NCBI RefSeq assembly: GCF_030814655.1
Contig: NZ_JAUSVK010000001.1
Location: 2,251,501 to 2,315,500 of the forward strand
DNA from: Labrys monachus
Lineage (GTDB): Bacteria; Pseudomonadota; Alphaproteobacteria; Rhizobiales; Labraceae
Direction: 5' to 3'
DNA: 64,000 nt
Under the pieces are notes generated by a model that was not told the DNA's origin, did not search any database, and was given only the letters and a program-made list of their open reading frames with translations. Made by a program: the position numbers and the translations under genes. This document shows, piece after piece, positions 9,964-21,963 of the stretch; positions within the stretch are counted from its first letter, which is position 1; every line of letters starts with the position of its first letter.

Positions 9964-10929
9964 ATGGCGCCTGTCAGCGATCGTCTGGTCACGGTATTTG
10001 GGGGATCGGGTTTTGTCGGCCGCAATCTGGTGCGGTCGCTGGCCAAGCGCGGTTTTCGCGTGCGCGTCGCCGTCCGCCGTCCGGACCTGGCGCGATTCCT
10101 GATGACGGCCGGGGCCGTCGGCCAGATCCACGGCATGCAGGCCAATATCCGCTATCCCGCCTCGATCGCCGCCGCGGTGGAAGGCGCCGAGGCGGTCGTC
10201 AACCTCGTCGGCGTCATGCATGACGGCCGCAACGGCTTCGATGCCGTGCAGGCATTCGGCGCCGGCGCCATCGCCCGGGCCGCCGAGGCCGCGGGCGTGC
10301 AGCGCCTCGTCCATGTCTCCTCCCTGAGCTGCGAGGCCGGCGCCGAGGCGCATTATGCGCGCTCCAAGGCACAGGGCGAGGCGGCCGTAAGGTCGGCCTT
10401 CGCCGATGCGATCATCGTGCGTCCCTCCGCGATCTTCGGCTCGGACGACAATTTCTTCAACCGCTTCGCCGCCCTGGCCCGCCTGTCGCCGGTCCTGCCG
10501 CTGATCGGCGGCGGCGACACGAAGTTCCAGCCCGTCTTCGTGGGCGATGTCGCCGAGGTCCTGGCGCGCGGCGTCGAAGGCGGCCTGCGGCCGGGCACGA
10601 CCTATGAACTCGGCGGGCAGGAGATCATGACCCTGCGCGACATCTTCAAATTCGTGCTCAAGGTCACCAACCGCAAGCGCCTGCTGGTGCCGATGCCCTT
10701 CGCGCTCGCCAATCTCCAGGCGGCGGTGCTCGGCCTCCTGCCCAACGCGCCGCTGACGCGCGACCAGGTCGCGCTGCTGCGCCGGGACAACATCGTCTCG
10801 GCGGCGGCACAGGCCGAAGGCCGCACGCTGGAAGGGCTCGGCATCCAGGCCGCCACCGTGGAAGCCATCGTGCCCGGTTATCTCTGGCGCTTCCGCAAAT
10901 CCGGCCAGTTCGAGCATATGCCGGCCTGA
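9964..10929 (+). CDS. Complex I NDUFA9-like NAD(P)-binding protein
   Basis: A 321-residue atypical short-chain dehydrogenase. The N-terminus has the dinucleotide-binding motif VTVFGGSGFVGRNLVRSLAKRG; then VVNLVGVMHDG, VHVSSLSCEAG, the YxxxK-like HYARSKAQGE, and RPSAIFG. The segments FFNRFAALARLSPVLPLIGGG and FQPVFVGDVAE are typical of alphaproteobacterial relatives of the NDUFA9 subunit of mitochondrial complex I. In bacteria such proteins are not core Nuo subunits and their role is unsettled; stabilisation of complex I or an NADPH-linked role is discussed. The gene is transcribed divergently from actS. The downstream gene uppP is convergent, so it stands as a single unit. Confidence 0.88.
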   Translation: MAPVSDRLVTVFGGSGFVGRNLVRSLAKRGFRVRVAVRRPDLARFLMTAGAVGQIHGMQANIRYPASIAAAVEGAEAVVNLVGVMHDGRNGFDAVQAFGAGAIARAAEAAGVQRLVHVSSLSCEAGAEAHYARSKAQGEAAVRSAFADAIIVRPSAIFGSDDNFFNRFAALARLSPVLPLIGGGDTKFQPVFVGDVAEVLARGVEGGLRPGTTYELGGQEIMTLRDIFKFVLKVTNRKRLLVPMPFALANLQAAVLGLLPNAPLTRDQVALLRRDNIVSAAAQAEGRTLEGLGIQAATVEAIVPGYLWRFRKSGQFEHMPA

Positions 10930-10981
10930 ACGGTGCATCGGCGGGAGCGGTGAGGCCGCTCCGCGCCGGCGAGCGGTCCCG

Positions 10982-11782
10982 TCAGCCGATCGTGTAGAGG
11001 GCGACGAGGCCGGCGACGCCGACGATGATGCGCCACCAGCCGAAGATGGCAAAGCCGCGCCGCGACACGAAGTCGAGCAGCGAGCGCACCACGAACAGGC
11101 CCGAGACGAAGGCGGCGACGAAGCCGATGGCGGTCTGTCCCAGGCCGTCGAGCGTCATGGTGTGGTAGCTCTTGGCGAATTCATACACGAAGGCGCCGAG
11201 CATCGTCGGCATCGCCAGGAAGAACGAGAATTCCGCCGCCGAGCGCCTGTCCAGGCCCACCAGCATGCCGCCGACGATGGTCGAGCCCGAGCGCGACACG
11301 CCGGGGATCAGCGAGAGGCACTGGAACAGGCCGATCTTCAGATAGGCGGGGAGCGGCAGGACGTAGCAATTGCTGAAGCGGCGGGTGAAGTTGATCTCGT
11401 CGATGGCGATGAGCACGAAGCCGCCCGCGATCAGCGCGTAGCACACGATGTGCACGTCGAAGAGATATTCCTTGATCTTGTGCTCGAACAGCGCGCCGAG
11501 GATGGCCGCCGGCAGGAACGCCACGAGGACGCCCACCACGAAATGCTGCGCTTCCCGGTCGCGCGGCGCGGCGACGGCGATCCGCCACAGCTTCTCCGCA
11601 TAGACGAGCAGCAGGGCCAGGATGGCGCCGAGCTGGATCAGGATCTCGAAGGTGCCGTCCGAGGCGAAGCCGAGGAAATGCGAGGCGAGCAGCAGGTGCC
11701 CGGTCGAGGACACGGGAATGAACTCGGTCAGGCCTTCGACCACACCGAGGACGATCGCTTCCAGAATGCCGGGCAGTGTCAT
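10982..11782 (-). CDS. uppP: Undecaprenyl-diphosphatase
   Basis: A 266-residue integral membrane phosphatase (UppP/BacA) that dephosphorylates undecaprenyl pyrophosphate to recycle the lipid carrier for peptidoglycan and O-antigen synthesis. Family motifs are clear: [19 protein letters not shown] near the N-terminus (catalytic glutamates and serine) and [17 protein letters not shown] (second signature with the PGxSRSG element). Seven or eight membrane segments fill the rest. The start at 11782 gives [10 protein letters not shown], the normal family N-terminus; a longer reading would add 59 low-quality residues. It is convergent with the NDUFA9-like gene. Loss of uppP would raise bacitracin sensitivity in related bacteria. 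Confidence 0.96.
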   Translation of the reverse strand: MTLPGILEAIVLGVVEGLTEFIPVSSTGHLLLASHFLGFASDGTFEILIQLGAILALLLVYAEKLWRIAVAAPRDREAQHFVVGVLVAFLPAAILGALFEHKIKEYLFDVHIVCYALIAGGFVLIAIDEINFTRRFSNCYVLPLPAYLKIGLFQCLSLIPGVSRSGSTIVGGMLVGLDRRSAAEFSFFLAMPTMLGAFVYEFAKSYHTMTLDGLGQTAIGFVAAFVSGLFVVRSLLDFVSRRGFAIFGWWRIIVGVAGLVALYTIG

Positions 11783-12025
11783 GGGGGGCCTTTGCAGGGG
11801 TATGATCCGGCGGAGGAGGGCGCCGGAACCGATGCAGGATGGAAACCGGAAGACCGGGCTTTCCGCGCGGGGGGCGCGGAAAGCCGGCCGATGGATGATT
11901 CTAGAGGAGGAGGGGTAACCAAGAAGTAACCATGCATCGAAAAGCGAGCCCTGCGACACCCCGGCAACCTTGCCGGGAAGGCGGACGGCCGCTCGGCTCC
12001 CGGGCGCCGGCGGGCGTGCCCGGTC

Positions 12026-14443
12026 TCAGCCGCGAAGGCTGGCGCCGGTCTTCCGGCCCACCTCGGCGACGATCTTCGCCGCCACCGCTTCGATCTCCGC
12101 ATCCGTCAGCGTCCTGTCCTGCGGCTGCAGCACGACTTCCACGGCGATCGATTTCTGCCCTTCGCCGACGCCCTTGCCCTCATAGACGTCGAAGATCGAC
12201 ACGCCCGCGATCAGCTTCCTGTCGGCGCCCTGCGTCGCCTTCACGATGTCGGCCGCGCGCACCTTGCGGTCGACGAGGAAGGCGAAGTCGCGCCGGACCG
12301 GCTGGAACGGCGACACGGCGAGCGGGCCGCGTGTCTTGGTCGCCTTCGCCTTCGGCTGGGGGATGGCGTCGAGGATGATCTCGAAGGCGGCCACCGGGCC
12401 CGCCGCGTCGAGCGTCTCCAGCGCGGCGGGATGGAGCTCGCCGAACCAGCCGATGACGTTCTGCGGGCCGAGCTGGATCGTGCCCGAGCGGCCGGGATGG
12501 TACCAGGACGGCGCGCCCGGCACGATCTGGAAGCTGGCGACCGGCGCGCCGAGGGCGGCGAGCAGGCTGAAGGCGTCCTCCTTCGCATCGAACACGCCGA
12601 CGGGGGCGGCCGGCGCCGACCAGTGCCGGCCGAAGCCGGTCGGCCGGGCCTGGCTGCGCCGGATGCCCGAGGCCGCGATCTTCTGGTCCTCCGGACGGTC
12701 TCCGCGGAAGATCTGGCCGACCTCGAACAGCGCGACGTCGCCCGCGCCACGGTCAGCGTTGCGCTGGCCGGCCGCAATCAGGCCGGGCAGCAGGCTCGGC
12801 CGCATGTCGGAAAGATCGGCGGCGATCGGGTTGGCGAGCGCGAGCGCCGGCTGGCCGCCGCCGAAGCGTTCGGCCTGCGCCTTGGCGATGAAGGACCAGG
12901 TCACGGCCTCCATCATGCCGCGGGCGGCGAGGCTGCGCTTGGCGAGGCGGGTGCGCTTCTGCAGCACGGTGAGCACCGGCAGCGGCACATGGGGGGCGCG
13001 CGGCAGCGGCGTGACGGCGATGTTGTCGACGCCGACGATGCGCATGACCTCCTCGACGAGGTCGGCCTTGCCTTCGATGTCGGGCCGCCAACTGGGGACG
13101 GTGACGTCGAGCGCGTCGGTCCCGCGCCCGACCCCGAAGCCCAGCCGTCCGAGGATCGCGGCGCTCTCCTCGGCGTCGGTGTCCAGGCCGGTCAGGCGGC
13201 GCACTTCGCCGGCCGGCAACGCGATGCGCTTCGGCACGATCGGCTCGGCGCCGACGACGCTGAGCTGAGTCGGCGTGCCGCCGCACAGCTCCAGCACCCA
13301 TTGCGTGGCGAGATCGGCGCCCGGCGCCATGAAGGCGGGGTCGACGCCGCGTTCGAAGCGATAGCGCGCGTCGGTATTGATGCCGAGGCTGCGTCCGGTG
13401 CGGGCGATGTTGAGCGGCTCCCACAGCGCCGATTCGATCAGCACGTCGGTGGTGTCCGCATCGCAGCCCGACTGCTCGCCGCCCATGATGCCGGCGATCG
13501 ATTCGATGCCCTTGTCGTCGGCGATGACGCATATCGTTTCGTCGAGCGCATAGGTCTTGCCGTCCAGCGCGAGGACGGTTTCGCCTTCCCGGGCGCGGCG
13601 GACGACGAGGTTGCCGGCGATCTTGCCGGCATCGAAGACATGCAGCGGCCGGCCGCGGTCGAAGGTGACGTAATTGGTGATGTCGACGAGCGCGCTGATC
13701 GGGCGCAAGCCGATGGCGGTGAGGCGGCGCTGCATCCATGCCGGCGACGGGCCGTTGCGCACGCCGCGCACCAGGCGCAGGGCGAAGCCGCGGCAGAGCG
13801 GGGCGGTGTCGCCGAAATCCAGCGTCACGCCGACGGGGCAGGGGCCTTCGCCGGCGATGGCGGCAACCGGCGGCGTCTTCAGCGTGCCGAGCCCGGCGGC
13901 GGCGAGGTCGCGGGCGATGCCGGCGATGCCGGTGCAGTCGGGCCGGTTCGGCGTCAGGTTGATGTCGATGACCGGGTCGCCCAGGCCCGCCCACTCGGCA
14001 TAGGGCACGCCGACCGGCGCGTCGGCCGGCAGGTCGATGATGCCGTCATGCTCGTTGGAGAGCTCGAGCTCGAATTCCGAGCACAGCATGCCCCGGCTCT
14101 CGATGCCGCGCACCGGGGCGATGCCGAGCGTGATGCCCTTGCCGGGGATGTAGGTGCCGGGCGGCGAGAACACCGACTTCATGCCCGTGCGGGCATTCGG
14201 CGCGCCGCAGACGACCTGCACCGGCTCGCCCGAGCCGGTATCGACCATGCACAGCCTGAGCTTGTCGGCATTGGGATGCTGCACGGCCGAGATGACATAG
14301 GCGATGGAAAAGCCGGCCAGCTTCTTGGCGCGATCTTCCACCCCCTCGACCTCGAGGCCGATGCGGGTGAGCGTGGTGACGATCTCGTCAAGCGACGCCT
14401 CGGTGTCGAGGTGGTCCTTGAGCCAGGAAAGCGTGAATTTCAT
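12026..14443 (-). CDS. pheT: Phenylalanyl-tRNA synthetase beta subunit
   Basis: An 805-residue PheRS beta chain, the usual bacterial length. It begins [21 protein letters not shown], carries the tRNA-binding (EMAP/OB) domain at about residues 40-150 (VQVVCGAPN), the B3/B4 editing domain with NITNYV-type [19 protein letters not shown], the B5 domain, and the C-terminal anticodon-binding FDX-ACB domain with [11 protein letters not shown] and [16 protein letters not shown]. With PheS it charges tRNA-Phe and edits Tyr-tRNA-Phe. pheS lies about 47 kb away at 61296, also on the minus strand, whereas pheST are adjacent in most bacteria. The gene ends about 240 bp before the uppP start on the same strand. 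Confidence 0.97.
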   Translation of the reverse strand: MKFTLSWLKDHLDTEASLDEIVTTLTRIGLEVEGVEDRAKKLAGFSIAYVISAVQHPNADKLRLCMVDTGSGEPVQVVCGAPNARTGMKSVFSPPGTYIPGKGITLGIAPVRGIESRGMLCSEFELELSNEHDGIIDLPADAPVGVPYAEWAGLGDPVIDINLTPNRPDCTGIAGIARDLAAAGLGTLKTPPVAAIAGEGPCPVGVTLDFGDTAPLCRGFALRLVRGVRNGPSPAWMQRRLTAIGLRPISALVDITNYVTFDRGRPLHVFDAGKIAGNLVVRRAREGETVLALDGKTYALDETICVIADDKGIESIAGIMGGEQSGCDADTTDVLIESALWEPLNIARTGRSLGINTDARYRFERGVDPAFMAPGADLATQWVLELCGGTPTQLSVVGAEPIVPKRIALPAGEVRRLTGLDTDAEESAAILGRLGFGVGRGTDALDVTVPSWRPDIEGKADLVEEVMRIVGVDNIAVTPLPRAPHVPLPVLTVLQKRTRLAKRSLAARGMMEAVTWSFIAKAQAERFGGGQPALALANPIAADLSDMRPSLLPGLIAAGQRNADRGAGDVALFEVGQIFRGDRPEDQKIAASGIRRSQARPTGFGRHWSAPAAPVGVFDAKEDAFSLLAALGAPVASFQIVPGAPSWYHPGRSGTIQLGPQNVIGWFGELHPAALETLDAAGPVAAFEIILDAIPQPKAKATKTRGPLAVSPFQPVRRDFAFLVDRKVRAADIVKATQGADRKLIAGVSIFDVYEGKGVGEGQKSIAVEVVLQPQDRTLTDAEIEAVAAKIVAEVGRKTGASLRG

Positions 14444-14541
14444 CGAGGAGGCCTAGTCATTCTGCGCAGGCCCTGCCGATAGCGCGTTGAGCGCCAAGAT
14501 GCAAAGGGGGGCGTCGGTATGGCGGTCTTCGACCGCATTCT

Positions 14542-15471
14542 TCATGCCGGAGGCCGATCCGAAGGCCGGCGCACCCCATCCTCGGCCTGCCGCGCGGCGA
14601 AGCGCTTCGCCTCGGCGATCAGGGCGGCGACCAGCGGGGTCTGCGTCTCCCGGCGCGGCGTGATCAGGCCCACCAGATGGCGGGCGTCCGGATTCACGAT
14701 GGGAATGGAACGCACCCTGTCGCCGACGCCGAGCGTCTCGACCAGGATCGACGGCATCACGCTCGACCATTGCCCGGTGCGCACATGCGAGAGCAGCACC
14801 TGCATCGAGTTGGACACCAGCGTCGGCACCGCCTGGGCCTGCGCCCCGCGCAGCAATTGGTCGACGATGCGCCGGTTCTGCATGTCGGGCGTCAGCAGGC
14901 AGAGCGGCACATGCCCGAGCTCGGACCAGCTCACCTCGTCGCGCCCGCCGAATTCGCCGTCGGCGGCGGAAAGCAGGCAATAGGTCTCGCGGTAGAGCTC
15001 CACCGCCGACACCTTGCCGAGGGGCTCGTTGTCGAGATAGGTGATGCCGGCATCGATGGCGAGGTCGTCGAGTTCCTGCTGCACGCCGATCGAGGGGCGC
15101 GACAGGATGGTGAAGGTGACGTTGGGATGGCGCGCCCGGTAGGGCGTGGTCAGCGAGGCGACCATCGACAGCGCCGTGGGGATCACCGAGATGGTGAGAT
15201 GGCCGTGCAGGCCGCGCTTGAGGGCATCGACCTCCTGGCGCATGGCCCGCGCATCGCCGACGATGCGCCGGGCCCATTCCAGCACCTTCTCTCCCTCCGG
15301 CGTGAAAGCCTGGAAGCGTGAGCCGCGCGCCACCAGCAGCACGCCGAGCTCGCCCTCGAGCTGCTTGAGCCCGGCCGACAGAGTGGGCTGCGTGACGCCG
15401 CAGATCTCCGCCGCCCGGCCGAAATGCCGTTCGCGGGACAGGGCGATCAGGAATTCGAGCTTGTCGATCAT
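14542..15471 (-). CDS. LysR-family transcriptional regulator
   Basis: A 309-residue LysR regulator. The N-terminal winged helix reads MIDKLEFLIALSRERHFGRAA followed by GVTQPTLSAGLKQLEGELG; the periplasmic-binding-type effector domain follows from about residue 90. The start at 15471 gives the standard family N-terminus. From memory, this N-terminus (MIDKLEF, ERHFGRAAE, TQPTLSAG) and the NRRIVDQLL segment resemble the regulator next to the fdsGBACD NAD-dependent formate dehydrogenase operon in Hyphomicrobiales, but no formate dehydrogenase genes are in this window. Effector unknown. A palindromic repeat lies just upstream of the start codon. Confidence 0.9.
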   Translation of the reverse strand: MIDKLEFLIALSRERHFGRAAEICGVTQPTLSAGLKQLEGELGVLLVARGSRFQAFTPEGEKVLEWARRIVGDARAMRQEVDALKRGLHGHLTISVIPTALSMVASLTTPYRARHPNVTFTILSRPSIGVQQELDDLAIDAGITYLDNEPLGKVSAVELYRETYCLLSAADGEFGGRDEVSWSELGHVPLCLLTPDMQNRRIVDQLLRGAQAQAVPTLVSNSMQVLLSHVRTGQWSSVMPSILVETLGVGDRVRSIPIVNPDARHLVGLITPRRETQTPLVAALIAEAKRFAARQAEDGVRRPSDRPPA

Positions 15472-15479
15472 GCCATCCC

Positions 15480-15556
15480 GGAGCGCGGACATCCTGTCCG
15501 CTCTTGGAAACGTCGCGCCTGCAGAAAGGAAGAAGCGGACGGCACGTCCGTGCTCC
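15480..15556. repeat. Palindromic intergenic repeat, family 1 (copy 1)
   Basis: An arm beginning GGAGCGCGGACATCCTGTCC at 15480-15501 faces an imperfect inverted arm, GCGGACGGCACGTCCGTG..., at 15535-15556. The same arm occurs at 61168-61189 with a near-perfect inverted partner, and one inverted arm occurs at 20213-20235. It lies just upstream of the LysR start. Confidence 0.75.
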
Positions 15557-15661
15557 GGACGAGCCCGTGCCGTTTCGCACGGCAGGTTCTTCCGGCTTCG
15601 ACCATGATCTTCCCATCGATCGAGCGCAAGCCCGCGCAGATCCAGCGAGAGGAAGACGACG

Positions 15662-15937
15662 ATGTTCAAGAAGATCCTCACCGGTGCCCTGGTTGCCGCC
15701 TCCCTGGCCGGCGCGGCTGTCGCCACCACCGGTTCCGCCGAAGCCCGCTACGGCAATCACGGTGCCTTCGCGGCCGGCGCCGGCCTCGGCCTGCTCGGCG
15801 GCGTGCTCGCCGGCGCCGCCTACAACAACGCCTATTACGACTCCGAGCCGGTCTATTACCGCAGCTGCCATATCGAGCGCCGCCGCGTCGCCGACTATTA
15901 CGGCTGGCACTGGGAACGCGTCCGCGTCTGCTACTGA
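15662..15937 (+). CDS. Small secreted Gly/Tyr-rich protein
   Basis: A 91-residue protein of unknown function. It starts MFKKILTGALVAASLAG, a basic N-terminus and hydrophobic core, with a plausible signal-peptidase I site after residue 28 or 29 (SAEA-RYG). The mature part of about 62 residues has a Gly/Ala glycine-zipper-like stretch (AGAGLGLLGGVLAGAAY), then a Tyr-rich region and two cysteines (RSCHIE and the penultimate residue, VCY) that could form a disulfide. Similar small secreted proteins are common in Hyphomicrobiales. An AGAGGAAG ribosome site precedes the ATG. It is divergent from the LysR gene and followed by 252 bp before the pyruvate carboxylase gene. Confidence 0.75.
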   Translation: MFKKILTGALVAASLAGAAVATTGSAEARYGNHGAFAAGAGLGLLGGVLAGAAYNNAYYDSEPVYYRSCHIERRRVADYYGWHWERVRVCY

Positions 15938-16189
15938 CGAGGCAGGGCGGACTTCGGTCCACGCTGCCGACCGAAGCTCCGCATGCCGGCGGACGCTGCA
16001 GCCGGACCGATCCGCCGGGCCGTGCCCCAAGCCGGCCCGGCGGATCGTAGGAGGCCTCGTTCGCGCGGGGCCTCCGCCTCTTGCATTGCCGAGGAAATGG
16101 GCGTGGCGCGCTGTTCGGCAGATGCCCGTTGCAACGGTCTTCGCGTTGCAACATAAAGTCGGGTGCTGCCCCTCTGGATGAGAGTGCCC

Positions 16190-19669
<3,480 letters not shown>

Positions 19670-19681
19670 TCCCGCCTCCCG

Positions 19682-19735
19682 CCCCTTCCATTCCCTCCGC
19701 CGCGTGCGGGCAGGGAATGGAAGGGTGGGGGCGGG
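19682..19735. other. Long hairpin after pyc
   Basis: CCC TTCCATTCCCT at 19683-19696 pairs with AGGGAATGGAA GGG at 19712-19725 (14 bp) around a 15-nt GC-rich loop. It begins 14 bp after the pyc stop codon. It lacks a T-tract, so it may be a Rho-type end or a 3'-protecting hairpin rather than a classic terminator. Confidence 0.55.
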
Positions 19736-19863
19736 ACGGCCATCTCACCAGTCCAGACCATGCCTCGGGGCCTATGCGGCGGGAGGCGAGGAAGAGGCGC
19801 TGTCGTGTCATATCCGGGCTTGTCCCCCATATGCGCTAACTTTGCCGACAATAGCGCGATTTT

Positions 19864-20006
19864 CCTTCTCCCGAGTGGGAGAAGGTGGCGCGAAGCGCCG
19901 GATGAGGGCCTGGACTTCTGCAAGTCCAGCGCGACTATTAAGCTATCTGCGTTGAAGTTTAGACCCTCATCCCCCTGCCGGGACCTTCTCCCGGACCGGG
20001 AGAAGG
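19864..20006. repeat. Intergenic palindromic repeat family 2, inverted pair
   Basis: A unit at 19864-19908 (CCTTCTCCC-GAGT-GGGAGAAGG, then GGATGAGGG) faces an inverted unit at 19964-20006 (CCCTCATCC, then CCTTCTCCCGG-A-CCGGGAGAAGG). The signature is a CCTTCTCCCC/GGGGAGAAGG hairpin with a GGATGAGGGG tail. Further copies are at 21692-21732, 22927-22963 (diverged) and 23037-23075. The rest of the 579-bp gap between pyc and the HIT gene (19670-20248) holds the hairpin above, this pair, one arm of repeat family 1, and no credible gene. Confidence 0.8.
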
Positions 20007-20212
20007 CGGGTATGGCCTTGTCCCCGGATATCCGGAGGTCATCCGGAAGGAGTTTGGCGGCCCGGCTGGATTGCCGGGACGAGCCCGGCAATGACAAATC
20101 CCGATCGTCGCGGGCCAGAAGCCGCCCTCCCGCGGCTTCGGCGCGATGCCGCCGGCGTGACGAATCCTTCCCCGGCGCAGCTTGGAACAGCCGCGCCGGC
20201 AGGCTAGGAAGG

Positions 20213-20235
20213 GCGGACGAGGACGTCCGCGCTCC
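20213..20235. repeat. Palindromic intergenic repeat, family 1 (copy 2, one arm)
   Basis: GCGGACGAGGACGTCCGCGC followed by TCC matches the inverted arm of the 15480 and 61168 repeats. It ends 13 bp before the HIT gene start, so it is within that gene's leader. Confidence 0.65.
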
Positions 20236-20248
20236 CAGGAAAGCCTTC

Positions 20249-20668
20249 ATGCCCGTCTCCGCCTTCACGCTCCATCCGCAGATCGTCAGGGACACGATCG
20301 AGGTCGGCGATCTGCCGCTCTCGCATCTGCGCCTGATGAACGACACGACCTATCCCTGGCTGCTGCTGATGCCGCGGCGGGCCGGCGCCGTCGAGATCAT
20401 CGACCTCGACGAAGAGGATCGCGCCGCGCTGATGCGCGAAATAGCGCTGGTCTCCGCTGTCCTGAAGGCGCATACCGGCTGTGACAAGCTCAACGTCGCC
20501 TCGCTCGGCAACGCCGTGCCGCAGCTTCATGTCCACGTCATCGCCCGCTTCCGGAGCGATGCGGCCTGGCCCCGGCCCGTCTGGGGGCAGGCGGAGGCCG
20601 TGGCCTATGACGAGAGAAGCGCCGCCGATCTCGTCAGCCAGCTCCGATCCAAGCTTTTCATCGCCTGA
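20249..20668 (+). CDS. HIT-family hydrolase
   Basis: A 139-residue histidine-triad protein, a family of nucleotide-phosphate and phosphoramidate hydrolases. The signature reads QLHVHVIAR: compared with the canonical H-x-H-x-H-x-x, the first His is Gln, while the second (catalytic nucleophile) and third are kept. The upstream segments SHLRLMNDTTYPWLLLMPR and LNVASLGNAVPQLH fit the family. The start at 20249 (MPVSAFTLH) gives the normal length. It lies 9 bp ahead of nudC, so the two form an operon of nucleotide-metabolising enzymes. The true substrate is unknown. Confidence 0.9.
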   Translation: MPVSAFTLHPQIVRDTIEVGDLPLSHLRLMNDTTYPWLLLMPRRAGAVEIIDLDEEDRAALMREIALVSAVLKAHTGCDKLNVASLGNAVPQLHVHVIARFRSDAAWPRPVWGQAEAVAYDERSAADLVSQLRSKLFIA

Positions 20669-20677
20669 AGAATTCCC

Positions 20678-21634
20678 ATGACAGTTCATTCCCTGTTCGA
20701 CCGCTCCGCCGCGATCGGTTTTTGCGTCAACCCGCTCGACCGGGTCTCCGACCGGCGGGAAGACGCCGATTTCATTGCCCGCAGTCTCGAAGATCCCGCC
20801 AGCCGCTTCTTCGCCTTCGCCGGGGACGTGCCCGTGCTGCGCAAGCATGGCGGCGGCTACGAGGCCGCCTTCACCCGCGCCGACATCGAGACGTTCCGGG
20901 ACGGCCGGCAGACGGTTCTGCTCGGGCTGCAGCCGGACGGCGGGGCGGTCTTCGCGCGTTCCTTCGACAAGGCGCTGGCGGAGGAGATCGCCGGGCGGGA
21001 GGACATCGAGGCGATCGACCTGCGGTCCACCGCCCAGCGCGGGCTGGTGCCCGACGAGGTCCTGGGCGAACTGAGCTGCGCCAAGGAAACCCTCGACTGG
21101 CACAACCGCCATCGCTTCTGCGCCAATTGCGGCCATGCGACCGAGGCGGTGTCCGGCGGCTGGCGTCGCGACTGCGGGCAGTGCGGCGCGCAGCATTTCC
21201 CGCGCGTCGACCCCGTGGTGATCATGCTGGCGGTCGACGGCGACCGCTGCCTCATGGGCCGGCAGGCGCGCTTTCCCGAGAAGATGTATTCGGCCCTGGC
21301 CGGCTTCCTCGAGCCCGGCGAGACGGTGGAGGACGCGGTGCGCCGCGAGATCCGCGAGGAGGCCGGCATCGCCTGCTCGCATGTGCGCTATTTTGCTTCC
21401 CAGCCCTGGCCCTTCCCGTCGTCGCTGATGGTCGGCTGCTTTGCGCGCGCCATCGGCGACGGCATCACCATCGACATGAAGGAACTGGAGGATGCCCGCT
21501 GGTTCACGCGGGCCGAGGTGGTGCAGATGCTGGCGGAGACCCATCCCGCCGGCCTGCTGGCGCCCAAGCCGGTGGCGATCGCCCACCACCTCCTGAAGGA
21601 ATTCGCGGAGAAGGGCGGCGAGGTGGTGCCGTAG
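20678..21634 (+). CDS. nudC: NAD(H) pyrophosphatase NudC (NADH diphosphatase)
   Basis: A 318-residue Nudix hydrolase that cleaves NADH to NMNH and AMP and, in related species, removes NAD caps from RNA. It has an N-terminal NudC domain, a zinc ribbon with CANCG and CGQCG (about residues 147-170), the Nudix box GFLEPGETVEDAVRREIREE, and the NudC-specific SQPWPFPSSLM that follows it. All metal-binding glutamates are present. It lies 9 bp downstream of the HIT gene. Its 3' side is followed by repeat family 2 and then the IS110 element, which does not disrupt it. Confidence 0.97.
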   Translation: MTVHSLFDRSAAIGFCVNPLDRVSDRREDADFIARSLEDPASRFFAFAGDVPVLRKHGGGYEAAFTRADIETFRDGRQTVLLGLQPDGGAVFARSFDKALAEEIAGREDIEAIDLRSTAQRGLVPDEVLGELSCAKETLDWHNRHRFCANCGHATEAVSGGWRRDCGQCGAQHFPRVDPVVIMLAVDGDRCLMGRQARFPEKMYSALAGFLEPGETVEDAVRREIREEAGIACSHVRYFASQPWPFPSSLMVGCFARAIGDGITIDMKELEDARWFTRAEVVQMLAETHPAGLLAPKPVAIAHHLLKEFAEKGGEVVP

Positions 21635-21691
21635 GGGGAGACATCTGCCGCGCGGCCCCGCCGCGTCATGATGCAACGCGACGCCGCCGCC

Positions 21692-21732
21692 CCTTCTCCC
21701 CGTTCTGACGGGGAGAAGGTAAGGATGAGGGG
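21692..21732. repeat. Intergenic palindromic repeat family 2, left of the IS110 element
   Basis: CCTTCTCCCC-GTTCTGAC-GGGGAGAAGG (21692-21719) with the tail AAGGATGAGGGG. It ends 36 bp before the assigned left end of the element. Confidence 0.8.
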
Positions 21733-21784
21733 CTGCACCACGGAACGGCAGATAGCTCCGCGCCGCCCCTTGTATCTGGACATC

Positions 21785-21963
21785 ACGATTGATGTTGGAT
21801 TGAAGCGACAGAGCCCGAGGACCGGTGGCCACCGGTCCTCGGGTGCGGTGAAGTCGCCCGTTGCCCCTCAGGTTACAACCGCAGGTGAGCCTGGGATCTT
21901 CGCCGTTGTCACGTACGACCGAATAGTCGCTGGATCGCAATCGCACGAACAAGGCAGGTTACC
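21785..21963 (+). ncRNA. Putative bridge RNA of the IS110 element
   Basis: A leader of about 180 nt between the left end and the transposase GTG. A 30-nt perfect palindrome (21814-21843, arms CCCGAGGACCGGT) gives a 5' stem-loop. Then come two candidate loops. Target loop: CGTTGCCCCT at 21859-21868 equals the left target plus core (21761-21770) except two C-to-T changes that allow G-U pairs; GGTTACAACC forms a tip; AGGTGAG at 21883-21889 is complementary to core plus right target (22927-22933). Donor loop: ATAGTCGCT at 21923-21931 equals the right end plus core (22920-22928); ACAAG at 21949-21953 is complementary to core plus left end (21769-21773). The order matches the IS621 bridge RNA. The 5' end is estimated from the predicted junction promoter. 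Confidence 0.72.

Noticed and set aside
12431-14482. Open frame of about 680 codons antisense to pheT
   Set aside because: Shadow of the pheT coding sequence; no recognisable protein features.
21749-21755. CAGATAG shared by the left flank (21749) and right end (22917) as a target duplication of the IS
   Set aside because: It does not fit IS110 chemistry and the guide segments point to the CT at 21769 and 22927 instead; a 7-bp match is explained by chance.
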